Shown: piece by piece, positions 51,813 through 61,099 of the stretch
Numbering within the stretch: position 1 is the first letter of the stretch
How the letters are laid out: every line of letters begins with the position of its first letter
Assembly: GCF_019511345.1 (NCBI RefSeq)
Contig: NZ_JAEUAK010000007.1
Coordinates: forward strand, 62,001-126,000
DNA: 64,000 nt
Direction: 5' to 3'
Origin: Rhizobium mesosinicum
GTDB taxonomy: Bacteria; Pseudomonadota; Alphaproteobacteria; Rhizobiales; Rhizobiaceae
Translations under genes and position numbers: made by a program
Notes under the pieces: generated by a model
What the model was told of the DNA's origin: nothing
The model's input: the letters and a program-made list of their open reading frames with translations, nothing else
Database searches by the model: none

Positions 51813-53102
51813 TCAGCGCCGGCTCAGGAGTTCGGTTGCCTGCTGGATAAGCATCGGCCCGGCGTTCTCCGGCTTTTCCATTCCGAAGGCGACCTGCTGG
51901 CTGATAGTGGCAAGCACCGATTGGCTGACCTCGCCGGCGGCCGTCGGCGGAGAAGGAGGGATAGGACCAAGGATATCGCCCAGCCCCGACACGTATTCCA
52001 GCCCCGCACGTTCGAGCGGCGACAGCGTTGGGGCAAGGGCTTGGCGCACCGGTTCCGAACAGGGAATGCCACGTTCGGTCCCGAGAAGCTGTGCAGCTTC
52101 CAGGTCATTTACAAAGAAACTGAGGAACTGGGCGGCTTGGCTTTTCGCGGCCGACGAGTTCGCGATCGAGAAGAACATTGACGGTTTGCGGTACTGGCCA
52201 CCGATTGCACCGGATGAAATCAACGGGTAGGGCGCGAGCGCCAGCGGATCCTGCATCAAGGACTGATAGGCAACCAGAAGATTTGAATTGTCCGGTTGAA
52301 GGGCGGCCTTGCCCGACACAATCATGGTCGATTCCATCGGCCCTGTTGCCAACGCGTTATCTTCGGCCGTAACGCAAACGCCGGCCTCGCGCAGCTTCGA
52401 CCACAAGGTAAACCACTCTGTGGCATCGTCGGCATCGAAGGCAAGTTGACCGTCGGCGGTGTAAAGCGCCTTCTTGCGCTGACGCAGCCAGTTTTCGAGC
52501 ATCTGTTCATTACCCGAAGCGTCCACGATGACGCGAATGCCGTTGGGTAGGCCCGCCTGCTTGAAGACGTCGGCATATTCATAGAGCTGGTCATAGGTGA
52601 AACCACCCACTGGCAGTTTAATGCCAGCTTTATCGAAAACTGCGGTATTGACGATGGTCGCGACGGAGTTTGCCCCGAGGCTGATGCCATAAAGCTTTCC
52701 GTTGACTTTACCTCCCTCGATTTGATCTCTATCGAAGCCAGCGAGGTTCAATTCCTTGCCGATAAAATCGTCAAGCGGCGCGATTGCGTTACGGGCGGCA
52801 TATTCGGCGATATAGCGGTAGTCCATTTGCACGACGTCGGGCGCGTTGCCGCCGGCGATCTGTGTGGCGAGTTTCGTCCAGTAATCGTTCCAGGCAAGAA
52901 ACTCGTTTTGAACCGTGACGCCATTTTGGTTGGTGAAAAGCTTGCTTGCCTTTCCAGTCTTGTCCGCGCGAGCTTGCCCGCCCCAGAAGATTAGGCGAAG
53001 TCTTTCTGCGGCGGCGTGAGCGATAGCTCCGTTCAGGTTGGCGGCAAGGGCTGTGAGGCCCACGATTTCCAAGAACCGGCGGCGGCCGATAGGATTGATC
53101 AT
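51813..53102 (-). CDS. ABC sugar-binding protein with Tat signal (CUT1)
   Basis: Periplasmic binding protein of 429 residues. The N-terminus carries a twin-arginine motif (GRRRFLEIVG at residues 6-15) and a hydrophobic stretch ending AIAHAAAE. Family 1 features include IFWGGQARADKTGKA near 38-52, DVVQMDYRYIAEYA near 89 and PMESTMIVSGKAALQPDNS near 256. First gene of a six-gene leftward operon with two permeases, an ATPase and two Gfo/Idh/MocA enzymes, so the ligand may be an inositol-, aminocyclitol- or deoxysugar-like compound (inference). Confidence 0.9.
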   Translation of the reverse strand: MINPIGRRRFLEIVGLTALAANLNGAIAHAAAERLRLIFWGGQARADKTGKASKLFTNQNGVTVQNEFLAWNDYWTKLATQIAGGNAPDVVQMDYRYIAEYAARNAIAPLDDFIGKELNLAGFDRDQIEGGKVNGKLYGISLGANSVATIVNTAVFDKAGIKLPVGGFTYDQLYEYADVFKQAGLPNGIRVIVDASGNEQMLENWLRQRKKALYTADGQLAFDADDATEWFTLWSKLREAGVCVTAEDNALATGPMESTMIVSGKAALQPDNSNLLVAYQSLMQDPLALAPYPLISSGAIGGQYRKPSMFFSIANSSAAKSQAAQFLSFFVNDLEAAQLLGTERGIPCSEPVRQALAPTLSPLERAGLEYVSGLGDILGPIPPSPPTAAGEVSQSVLATISQQVAFGMEKPENAGPMLIQQATELLSRR

Positions 53103-53192
53103 ATGCTCCTCCTTTATGCCGAACTCTCCTCACTCGGCACCAAAGAGATATCAATCACGAGGGCATATGAAAAATACGATTTATCCGAAGCA

Positions 53193-53211
53193 ATATAGAA
53201 TTTATCTATAT
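53193..53211. promoter_or_regulatory. LysR-type operator candidate
   Basis: Perfect inverted repeat ATATAGA / TCTATAT with a five-base centre at 53193-53211, containing the LysR consensus T-N11-A (T at 53196, A at 53208). It lies about 90 bases before the binding-protein start and just after the LysR gene stop, so the LysR protein probably controls the downstream CUT1 operon from here. Confidence 0.55.
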
Positions 53212-53217
53212 CGACAA

Positions 53218-54150
53218 TTAATCTAGTCCCATTGTCGCCAGCTTTGAGGCACCGAGAGCCTGGATTTCCTCAAGGAGGGCGGCGAGTCGAGGGTCGCGTT
53301 CGGCGCTGTGTGTGGCATAGATGCCCACCCTGGCCGGCCGCTCCGCCTGATCATCCCGCAACGTGATCTGGTGGAGCCCTTTCTCCTCCAGTTCTTTCGC
53401 GACTACGGAGGTGAACCGAAGGACCCCCTCGCTCTTCAAAATATACTCCACGCAGACCGACATGGAATTTGATGAGAAGCTATTTGGCTGCATACGAAAA
53501 CGAGGATTGCCAAACGCATCTCGGTCCCGAAGGAACAACCGCTCGTAGCGTTCTTCGGGCGAACCGACGGCCACTGCAGGGTAGGCTTGAATGGCCTCAA
53601 AGGCCTGAGGCCCGTTAAGCAACGGATGCCCTTTTCGCACGAAATAACCCTGCTTCGCGCTGCCGAATGGCACGAACCGGGTGTTGAATTCCGCGGCCAT
53701 GCCGGGTGTCTCATGTCCGAGAAACATTGAAATTTCGCCAGCGAGGAGCTGATCCATGCAGCGCAACTGATTACCCACGCTCACATGCACAGGCGCATCG
53801 GGATGACTACTGCGGCGCTCAAAGACCCAGTCGCGAAGGAAGAGGATCCACCAAGTATAACCGACGCCGATACTGATTGTTAGTTCGGACTGTATGCGCT
53901 GCCGATCGATCTGGTCGATGGTGTTGTCATAAAGCTTGCGCATCACGCGCGCATTTTGGAAGAGGGTCACGCCGTAAGGTGTAAGGATCGCGCCCCGGGC
54001 CGTGCGTTTGAAGAGCGTGACACCAAGACTCTCTTCAAGCTTCCTGATATTGAACGTAAGGGTTGGTTGCGTCACGCTCAGCAATTGCGCAGCGCGACTG
54101 AATGAGCCAGATTCTGCTATTGCTAAGAACTGCTGCAATATCTTGTCCAT
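53218..54150 (-). CDS. LysR-family transcription regulator
   Basis: Regulator of 310 residues from ATG 54150 (CGGAGGCTTG upstream; TTG 54153 is the other option). The helix-turn-helix covers SGSFSRAAQLLSVTQPTLTF near residues 14-33, followed by the linker helix KLEESLGVTLFKRT. The effector-binding domain is complete (TISIGVGYTWWILFLRDWVF near 91-110). It lies upstream of, and in the same direction as, the CUT1/Gfo-Idh operon, not divergent from it as is usual for the family. Confidence 0.92.
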   Translation of the reverse strand: MDKILQQFLAIAESGSFSRAAQLLSVTQPTLTFNIRKLEESLGVTLFKRTARGAILTPYGVTLFQNARVMRKLYDNTIDQIDRQRIQSELTISIGVGYTWWILFLRDWVFERRSSHPDAPVHVSVGNQLRCMDQLLAGEISMFLGHETPGMAAEFNTRFVPFGSAKQGYFVRKGHPLLNGPQAFEAIQAYPAVAVGSPEERYERLFLRDRDAFGNPRFRMQPNSFSSNSMSVCVEYILKSEGVLRFTSVVAKELEEKGLHQITLRDDQAERPARVGIYATHSAERDPRLAALLEEIQALGASKLATMGLD

Positions 54151-54721
54151 CAAGCCTCCGTCGCTGGAGCTCGCACCTGGGCTCCTCGTCCGAATTACAA
54201 TTTCGCGAGTAATTCAACTAGCCTCAAATACAACCATCTGGGCCACGCGCTATATACCGCGGATCTGAACCCATTTTTGTCGGTTCCCAAGGCACCAGTG
54301 TCCCCCTCCATCAAGCCACAAATCCACCGTCTACCGTAAGCAGTCGCTGGTGGGCACGCTGTCGTGATCCCGCCGCTATCAATGCCGGGTAAACTTCCCC
54401 AAAAGTGGGGCAATCACGGTCCGATGCGGGAGCGCAAAAAATCTATTCTTCCTCTCCCTTAGATAGATCGCTTGATGATTCTTGAGGGCGTTCGGGGTGC
54501 CGCGCGCTACGAAGGCGCCCGATGGTGGCAGATTGAGAAGGGCGGATTGGTTGGAAGGTGCTTTGGCGAGCTTCGACTGTGAGCTGGAAGACGCGATCAT
54601 TCATCGCTCCTCAGGCGATCGTCATTGGCCTGATCAGGTCAATCGCAGCTTTCAATGTAGGCGAGCCGCTGCTTTACTTGCGTGACGCTTTTCTCCTAAG
54701 TTGAGCCCTACTTCATGCCAC
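54151..54721. other. Non-coding stretch with possible SDR remnant
   Basis: No intact gene is seen in these 571 bases. On the minus strand one frame near 54320-54410 ends QRLLTVDGGFVA followed by a stop, which looks like the C-terminus of a short-chain dehydrogenase; nothing upstream supports a full gene. A 67-codon plus frame at 54482-54685 has no recognised similarity. Confidence 0.3.
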
Positions 54722-55130
54722 CTAGGCGGACCTATGAGCGAGGTCTCCTTGCTGGCGCCCTTTGCTCAATATCCATCGATGGAATTCCCGGCCGGCGGGC
54801 TTATCAAAGGCCGCCGAGGACCACGCTACATAGTAAGGTTGCGGCATGGGAAGCCGAAGGTCGAATGGCACGATCAGACGGCCCGCTACAATATCGTCCC
54901 AGACCATCGATAATTGCGCGAGCACGACTCCTTCGCCGTAAAGTGCGGCGTCCAGAGCCGCGTTGGTGAATGAAAACACCAAGGTAGGCTCTATAAAGGG
55001 GGAGCTCTTACAGTGTACCGCTGCCCATTGTGACCACCCCGGGGATTGCCCATCACTGTCTGCCCATTCAATCTCGGCGCCGGATGGTGCGCCGGATCCA
55101 GTTGAGGTGCGTCTGCTTTCGATCAGGCCA
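54722..55130 (-). pseudogene. LysR C-terminal fragment
   Basis: Encodes only the end of a GcvA-like LysR effector domain: PSGAEIEWADSDGQSPGWSQ, then FSFTNAALDAALYGEGVVLAQLS split, then AGRLIVPFDLRLPMPQPYYV, ending with EFHRWILSKG. No DNA-binding part is present; the frame runs back into the permease gene, whose stop is at 55123. The gene was probably cut when the permease block was inserted or by a deletion. Confidence 0.7.
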
Positions 55131-56571
55131 CCTGACCGGCGCCTAGGCGCCTGAAGCGCTCGGGGTCGGTCGACTTCAGGCGTGCAGCCGCGATGAAGCC
55201 GATGGCGGCGGCAATGACCACGAGACTGGGTAGCAGGATAGCGATAAAACCGCTTGCCCCGGCGATGCCGCCAAAATTGATGGTAATGTGGACGACCAGC
55301 GCCAGGAGGATGACGCCGGTGATGACCGGCAGGATCTTCGTCACAAGCACATTGCTCTCCAATCCCGGCTGATGGCTGAAAAAGGCCACGATGGAGAAGG
55401 AGGTCGACGCCATCAGGAGAATGATAGCCAGCGTGGCCACGTTCGTCAGCCACGAGAACATCGCCAGCACGGGATCCTGCCCGGTGACCACGAAGAGCGT
55501 GGTGACGAGCACGGCAATGATGGTCTGAATGACGGAACCGACATGCGGGCTCTGGAATACAGGATGGGTGACCCCGACCGGATCCGGCAGCAGCCCCTCG
55601 CGGCCGGCGACATACTTGTAGCGGGCGACGCCGTTGTGGAAGGCCAGAACCCCGGCAAACAGGCTGGTGACGAACAGGACGTTCATGATGACGACGACCC
55701 AGTGTCCGACATAGCGTTCCGCAAGGTTGAACAGAAAGCTCGTGGGATCGGCCAGGCCCTGAAGTTCAGGCACGAGCTTGTCGGCGCCCGCCCCGACGAC
55801 CATCAGCCACGACGTCAACATGTAGAACAGGCCGATGATGAAGACGGAGATATAGGTTGCGCGCGGAACCGTCTTGCGCGGTTCTCGCGCTTCCTCGCTG
55901 TAGATCGTCGTGGCTTCAAAGCCGATGAAGGCGGCAAAGCAGAAGAGAACCCCGATGGCGGGAGAACCACTTAGCAGCGCGGAAGGGGTGAACGGCGTCG
56001 AAGAGAGACCGCTATCTCCGCCTTTGAGAAGAATGGCTCCATCGATGACCAGAACGACAAGATATTCCAAGATCACCAGCACGGTGAGAACCTTGGCGGA
56101 GAGATCGACCCGGCGATAGCCGAAAACGGCAACGACCGCGATGCCGACATAGGTCCAGACCCACCACGGCAGGCTAAACCCAAGCCCGACAAAGAGGCCG
56201 GCTGTGGCTGCGCCGAACAGCCCGAAGACGCCAATCTGCATGGCGTTGTAGGCAAGGATGGCGACAAGTGCCGCGGCACCGCCAATCCGTCCGCCAAGGC
56301 CCTGCGCCGTGTAGGCATAAAATGCGCCGGCGCTGCGGATGTGCCGCGCCAGGGCCACGTAGCCCGTTGCGAACAGGAACAGAATGGCGGTCACGAGCAG
56401 AAAGGTCAGCGGAATGCCGGCTCCGTTGCCGAGCAGCATCGCGAGCGGGACGCCGCCTGCGACCGCCGTCAGCGGTGCCGCCGCCGAGACCACCAGGAAT
56501 GTGATCGCGCCGACGCCCAAGGTATTGCTGCGCAGCCCTTGCGAGCCGGCCGGTGATGAAGGCTCTGTCAT
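55123..56571 (-). CDS. APC-family amino acid/amine permease
   Basis: Inner-membrane secondary transporter of 482 residues with about 12 hydrophobic segments. The N-terminal TM1 region is LGVGAITFLVVSAAAPLTAVAGG split near residues 18-40, TM3 is reached after HIRSAGAFYAYTAQGLGG near 76-93, and the conserved TM6 motif FAAFIGFEATTIYSEEAREPRKTVPRA is split near 212-238. Family members exchange or import amino acids and amines with protons. It lies 162 bases downstream of the MoaF-like gene in the same direction, so amine uptake is plausible. Confidence 0.9.
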   Translation of the reverse strand: MTEPSSPAGSQGLRSNTLGVGAITFLVVSAAAPLTAVAGGVPLAMLLGNGAGIPLTFLLVTAILFLFATGYVALARHIRSAGAFYAYTAQGLGGRIGGAAALVAILAYNAMQIGVFGLFGAATAGLFVGLGFSLPWWVWTYVGIAVVAVFGYRRVDLSAKVLTVLVILEYLVVLVIDGAILLKGGDSGLSSTPFTPSALLSGSPAIGVLFCFAAFIGFEATTIYSEEAREPRKTVPRATYISVFIIGLFYMLTSWLMVVGAGADKLVPELQGLADPTSFLFNLAERYVGHWVVVIMNVLFVTSLFAGVLAFHNGVARYKYVAGREGLLPDPVGVTHPVFQSPHVGSVIQTIIAVLVTTLFVVTGQDPVLAMFSWLTNVATLAIILLMASTSFSIVAFFSHQPGLESNVLVTKILPVITGVILLALVVHITINFGGIAGASGFIAILLPSLVVIAAAIGFIAAARLKSTDPERFRRLGAGQVA

Positions 56572-56733
56572 GTTACCCCTCCGATAGGCCTCTGGGAGGC
56601 TTCGGTTTTGTGATTTGAAGTTGGTTGGCCGGGTCCTGAGCGCGATGCTTTGCCTAGTCCCGGCCCGTGCAGCTTTCAGCCTGCGCCCGCCGGTGCACTG
56701 AACGCGTCAAGGCACTGGGGGCAGAGGTCGGAT

Positions 56734-57552
56734 TTACGCCTCGTCTGCGTAGCTGGTAAAGTTGAGGACCCGCGCATGCGCGCCGACCGGGAAATTCGAG
56801 AGGTTGCCGACATTCTGGCCTTCGTAGCCCAGGATCTTGCCCGTGGTCTTCTTGCGGTCGAGGTCGATCATCACGACGCCCAGCGTCGGCACGATTTTTT
56901 CTCGCCAGACGAACAGGTAGAGGTTCTGGTCGATTTTGATGTAGTGGCAGCGGTCGGTGTCACCCAAGCCCTTCTCCACACCCTCGATGCAATGCCAGGT
57001 GTACAAGCTGGTGTTCAGGTAGATGTGCTCGTAGAGCTCTGTCTTGCTGTAATTGTACATCACGCGCTTTCCAACCATTTCCGCGGTGGGATGGTGGAGT
57101 TCGGCTGCGTCTCTGCCCGAGCCTGCAAGACGGCCGGAGAAGATTGCAGCCGTCACGGAGGTCAGCTCCTGCCCTTCGGCGGCGCGCTTGAAAAGGCTCT
57201 TGTCGATATCATCCTGCGCGGGCAGGCGTGCCGTCACGGACGTGTACAGGTTGCGTGCCAGATCGACCACGAGACTGACGCTCGTTTCACAGGAGATGTA
57301 GTCGATGAAGAAGATGCCATCCCGCAGCGATGTTGCGAAATAATGCTCGCTACCACGCTGTCCGTCGGCTGCACGCTTCCAGGTCAGCGTGTCCGCCGTC
57401 TCGAAGGTGATTTCGGTTTCCGCACCTTTGGCATCGGTCAAGCGGATGACCTTGCCGAGTAGCGCACCGGTGGATTCAAGCATGTAGTTGTCGGCCGAGA
57501 ACCCTTTTTCCAGATCTCCGACCATGATCCATGCGGGGTTGATGTCGCTCAT
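56734..57552 (-). CDS. MoaF-like protein
   Basis: Protein of 272 residues resembling MoaF, a calycin-like two-domain family first linked to monoamine (tyramine) metabolism operons in Klebsiella. The N-terminal domain has TFETADTLTWKRAADGQRG near residues 48-66 and the C-terminal domain YNYSKTELYEHIYLNTSLYTWHC split near 166-188, with repeated YEHIYLN/ISCE-type strands. ATG 57552 is chosen because the upstream open frame (to 57627) is unsupported. The biochemical role of MoaF is not known. Neighbours are an APC permease and a LuxR-type regulator. Confidence 0.78.
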   Translation of the reverse strand: MSDINPAWIMVGDLEKGFSADNYMLESTGALLGKVIRLTDAKGAETEITFETADTLTWKRAADGQRGSEHYFATSLRDGIFFIDYISCETSVSLVVDLARNLYTSVTARLPAQDDIDKSLFKRAAEGQELTSVTAAIFSGRLAGSGRDAAELHHPTAEMVGKRVMYNYSKTELYEHIYLNTSLYTWHCIEGVEKGLGDTDRCHYIKIDQNLYLFVWREKIVPTLGVVMIDLDRKKTTGKILGYEGQNVGNLSNFPVGAHARVLNFTSYADEA

Positions 57553-57646
57553 GTTCTGATTGCTCCGTCTCTGTTTGGCCTGCCCGAGCCAAGACCGAAA
57601 CTTCCGCAAATCGCAGCAGATTGGCAATCAACCGAATGGTTGACGC

Positions 57647-58336
57647 CTACTGGAGGTGCGCCATGAAGGCGACGACGCTGGCGCGATTTTCAACGCCCAG
57701 CTTTTGATAGATCCTGATGAGATGGGTCTTTACGGTGGCCATGCCGATCTGCAGCAGTTCCGCGATCTCGGAATTGGTGCGCCCGCAGCAGATCAGATCG
57801 ATCACCTCAATCTCGCGAGGGGAAAGGCCGAGCTTGTTCGTCAGCAACATCCGCACATATCCGCCGGATTTACGGATATGCCTTTGGAGGTTGAACTCGA
57901 TATAGGCGTGTGCTGCCGAGATGTGCAGCGGCTCGATCGTCTGCCGGTCCCGGTAAAGGACGCTTGCTCCAGCGACAACGTGTCCCTCGAACCGGAACAA
58001 CAGCTCAAAGACGTCGGAGATTTCGAAACAGCTCAGGAACGAGCGGTATTTCGAAATCGCCTGGGGAAGACAGTCGCGCTCCTGTCGCCACAAATGGTAG
58101 ATGGCGGCGCGCTGGTCTGCCCTATTCAGGCGAGAAACATGAAGCGGATCAAAGGCATGCATGCCGCTGAGATAGCCGTTGTGAAAACTGTGATCGATAT
58201 TCTGGAGCGCGAAATCAGTCATCGTCTGGCCATTGTCGACCCGATAAAATGCGATCCGGTCGGACCCCATGAACGCCCCGAGATAGTTCATCGTCACACC
58301 GATGAAATCTGCATTGTCTCTTTGCATCGGATACAT
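57647..58336 (-). CDS. LuxR-family regulator with N-terminal sensor domain
   Basis: Regulator of 229 residues. The C-terminal LuxR helix-turn-helix is LSPREIEVIDLICCGRTNSE and EIAELLQIGMATVKTHLIRIYQKLG (split) near residues 166-210. The N-terminal 150 residues look like a GAF-type sensor, not a clear autoinducer domain, and no receiver aspartate pattern is seen. ATG 58336 has GGAGGG six bases upstream; earlier ATGs at 58357 and 58429 are possible. It probably controls the MoaF/APC genes downstream (95-base gap). Confidence 0.85.
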   Translation of the reverse strand: MYPMQRDNADFIGVTMNYLGAFMGSDRIAFYRVDNGQTMTDFALQNIDHSFHNGYLSGMHAFDPLHVSRLNRADQRAAIYHLWRQERDCLPQAISKYRSFLSCFEISDVFELLFRFEGHVVAGASVLYRDRQTIEPLHISAAHAYIEFNLQRHIRKSGGYVRMLLTNKLGLSPREIEVIDLICCGRTNSEIAELLQIGMATVKTHLIRIYQKLGVENRASVVAFMAHLQ

Positions 58337-58893
58337 CTGGCCCTCCAGGCAATCCATGCGCAGATCAAGCCTATGCGGGGACCGTCCCCGCACGGATCGA
58401 CGCGCGCTACCTCTCTCAGCCGCTTTCATCGAGATAGGCAAGATGCATGCCAGAATGTGGACACGCAATGCCGCCACACCGGTCCGCAGGAGCGTTCAAT
58501 GACCGACATGGCTGGATCGGTCGGCATTCGCGGCGAAGATGGCGGCCAGATCGCCATCGCATTTGTTGTGCCCCGTGTTTCGGAATTAAGGGCCGGCTCA
58601 TATTCTGTTGCGGTCCGCGCATAACGCTGCTCCGATGGGGCGCGCCTATTGCGTGTTTTCAGGGTTTGGCCTTTTAGACGGTTCAGAAAGAACCGATCCG
58701 AATCATTGGTCCGTTTAATCAAGCTTCTGGGACGCACACAGAGTCTTACGTCGCTGGCCGTAGTTGCAGGGTCGCAGGTTCGATACTTTTCAAGAGCTGC
58801 ATTATTTCCGTTGTTAAAAGCTGGCGGGCTTGGGGATGCGATGGCCTCTCGCCTACCTCATACTGCTATCTAGCATGCCACCGACTTTTGGTT
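58337..58893. other. Non-coding stretch before the repeat array
   Basis: About 550 bases with no recognised gene on either strand. A short tRNA-arm-like string (GCAGGTTCGATA near 58775) is too isolated to call. The region should contain the promoter of the leftward LuxR-type gene. Confidence 0.3.
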
Positions 58894-58899
58894 TGTTGT

Positions 58900-58977
58900 T
58901 TCAATTGGCCGCCACGTGAACTTCAATTGGTCAAGACTTGACTTTCAATTGGTCATCGCCGTAGTTTCAAACGGTCA
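58900..58977. repeat. Four direct repeats with a 22-bp period (IS21-end-like)
   Basis: The 12-mer TTCAATTGGTCA recurs at 58922 and 58944, with variants TTCAATTGGCCG at 58900 and TTCAAACGGTCA at 58966. All four starts are exactly 22 bases apart, so they lie on one helix face every two turns. Tandem sites of this type occur at the ends of IS21-family elements as transposase-binding sites, and IS21 genes lie at the right of this window. The array ends 17 bases before the start of the DUF4143 gene and may also act on it. Confidence 0.65.
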
Positions 58978-58993
58978 CCAATGGAATGAAGCT

Positions 58994-60217
58994 ATGGCGC
59001 TGTATCCAAGGCTCGTTGAGCAACGCGTTGCCGACGCCATGTCAGACACGCGAGTCGTTCTAATCGTAGGTCCCCGACAATCAGGCAAAACGACGTTGGC
59101 CAGGAAGATGGCCAACGAGGGGATGGAGTATTACACGCTGGACAATGGGACGACCCTGGAGGCAGCGCGACAGGATCCAGTTGGCTTTGTAAGGGGTATG
59201 GACCGCGCCATTATCGATGAAATTCAGCGCGCTCCCGAGCTGTTGTTGGCGATCAAGGAGAGTGTGGACACCGACCAGCGCCCAGGGCGTTTCCTCCTGA
59301 CCGGTTCAGCCAATCTTATGACGCTGCCACGCGTGGCAGACTCGCTTGCAGGGCGTATGGAGGTCGTTCGATTGCTGCCGCTTGCGCAAAGCGAGATCAG
59401 ACGGGCCGGCAGCAGCTTCCTGCGTGACGCCTTTCAAAACGAAGCAAAGGCCGGAGAACCAATCGTCGGAGACGACCTGATGGCTGCGGTTCTGGCCGGT
59501 GGATATCCCGAGGCATTGGGCCGCAAAACCTTGAGCCGCAGACAGGACTGGTATGCGGATTACATCCAGGCGATCGTTCAACGCGACGTTCGCGATATCG
59601 CGCAAATCGAGCAGATTGCTCAAATGCCGCGACTGCTACGCATTCTAGCAGAGCATTCGGGCCAGCTCGTGAACTATTCCGGGATCGGGGCTGCCATCGG
59701 GATGAACCACATCACGACGCAAAAATACGTCGGAATCTTCGAGAGCCTGTTCCTCGCTCGAACCGTGCAACCTTGGTTTTCCAACAAACTGAAACGCCTG
59801 ACCAAGACGCCGAAAATACATTTCCTCGATTCTGGTCTTCTCGCATCCCTTCGCGACCTCTCTCTTGAGCGCCTCCGCGACGACAGGGGCCAGTTCGGGG
59901 CGTTACTGGAGACTTTTGTTTTTGGGGAGATCCTCAAACTCGCCAGCGGTGGGCAAACCCGCTTCGAGTTTTCGCACTTTCGGGACAAGCAGCAGAACGA
60001 AGTCGATATCGTCATCGAAGATAGAAGGGGGCGGATCGTCGGTATTGAGATAAAAGCGGCAGCAACCGTCTCGAATTCCGATTTTTCGGGGTTGCGAATT
60101 TTGGCCGAAGCATCCGGAGAAAGGTTTGTTTCGGGTATCGTCTTGTACGACCATGACAGGGTGATCCCTTTCGGGGAACGTTTGTCCGCTGTTCCAATAT
60201 CGGCATTGTGGCGTTAG
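58994..60217 (+). CDS. AAA ATPase with DUF4143 domain
   Basis: Protein of 407 residues of the AAA_14/DUF4143 family. Walker A is LIVGPRQSGKTTLARKM near residues 24-40 and Walker B AIIDEIQRAPELL near 74-86, with a sensor-like LLTGSANLMTLP near 103-114. The C-terminal DUF4143 part (FLDSGLLASLRDL near 277, then QQNEVDIVIEDRRGRIVGIEIK split near 336-357) ends in a nuclease-like EVD...EIK pattern. ATG 58994 is chosen over an upstream in-frame ATG at 58916 that lies inside the repeat array. Function unknown; such genes are often mobile or toxin-antitoxin-like. Confidence 0.85.
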   Translation: MALYPRLVEQRVADAMSDTRVVLIVGPRQSGKTTLARKMANEGMEYYTLDNGTTLEAARQDPVGFVRGMDRAIIDEIQRAPELLLAIKESVDTDQRPGRFLLTGSANLMTLPRVADSLAGRMEVVRLLPLAQSEIRRAGSSFLRDAFQNEAKAGEPIVGDDLMAAVLAGGYPEALGRKTLSRRQDWYADYIQAIVQRDVRDIAQIEQIAQMPRLLRILAEHSGQLVNYSGIGAAIGMNHITTQKYVGIFESLFLARTVQPWFSNKLKRLTKTPKIHFLDSGLLASLRDLSLERLRDDRGQFGALLETFVFGEILKLASGGQTRFEFSHFRDKQQNEVDIVIEDRRGRIVGIEIKAAATVSNSDFSGLRILAEASGERFVSGIVLYDHDRVIPFGERLSAVPISALWR

Positions 60218-60332
60218 CGCGTGAGAATTTCGCTCAGTCTCCAGACTCGAGCATTTTTGAAACTTCGACGGTTTCGATAACAAATTGGCCTTAGGTTCGA
60301 TTCCCATCAACTGCAGCCAGACAGCGACGGTG
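60218..60332. other. tRNA 3'-end-like fragment beside the IS end
   Basis: GGTTCGATTCCCATCAACTG and then CAGCCA at 60294-60319 resemble the T-arm, acceptor strand and CCA of a tRNA, but no 5' half lies upstream. It is close to the fragment at 17911-17935 and in the same orientation. An IS2-like end begins 14 bases later. Confidence 0.3.
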
Positions 60333-61099
60333 TGGAGTGCCCCCCATTTCGCCGGACAGATCAGCTATTGAGACAATGCTTTGATGAACTCCCTTGGGGA
60401 GGCCATTTTCAGCGCTGAGTGTGGGTGGATTTCACTATAGTCTTCGATCCATCCGTCGATCTTCCGGAGGGCTGTTGCGGCGTCCGGAATGGGTGAGATG
60501 CGTATGTAGTCCCGCTTCAGGGTTTTGACGAAAGCCTCCGACATGCCGTTGGACTGAGGACTGGCCACGGGCGTGAAGCATGGGATCAGGTTGAGGGCTT
60601 GGGCAAACAGCCTAGTCTCCCGCGCGGTGTATGCACTGCCGTTATTAGATAGATGTTCTATCGCATGCGGGGCGCTGGTTGCGCCGAAGCGCTTTTCGAC
60701 GGCCTCCAACATCATGTCTCGAATGTCGGAGCCCGATATCCCGGCATTGGCGACGGCTGCCCATGAGATAATTTCCCGGTCAAACGCATCGATGATGAAC
60801 GCGAGACGGACCACTTCGCCATTCCAGCAGGTGAACTCAAGGCCATCCGAGCACCAGCGCAGGTTAGACCGCATGACCATGACCTTGCCGTCGTGGACAC
60901 GGCCTATTCGCACCGCCGTGTGTTTCTCAAGGATCATAGCGTGATTGGCCATGATGCGATGAACTCGCTTGCGATTGACGACGGGCAGATCGGGGGCTCG
61001 CCGCTGCCTGTTGAGAAGGGCAGCGATCCGCCGATAGCCGTAGGTCGGTCGAGCATCCACGAGTTTACGAATGGCAGGCAGCATCAATCTCGGCTTCAT
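60333..61099 (-). mobile_element. IS2-like (IS3 family) fragment with inactive OrfB
   Basis: The terminus at 60333 reads TGGAGTGCCCCCCATTTCGC, like the IS2 inverted repeat. From 60365 the minus strand encodes 244 residues of OrfB. The first catalytic aspartate is in RWCSDGLEFTC near residue 86, the glutamate in SEAFVKTLKRDY near 195, but the second aspartate is replaced: family DNGS reads HLSNNGSAY (AAT for GAT). The N-terminal 50 or so residues, OrfA and the other end are missing; homology stops near 61085 where a LysR fragment begins. It cannot be active on its own. Confidence 0.8.

Noticed and set aside
58763..58785. Possible tRNA fragment with GCAGGTTCGATA
   Set aside because: Too short, and no acceptor or CCA end follows.
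58916..58993. Upstream ATG extension of the DUF4143 gene
   Set aside because: These codons lie within the 22-bp repeat array and have no ribosome site; family similarity begins at ATG 58994.
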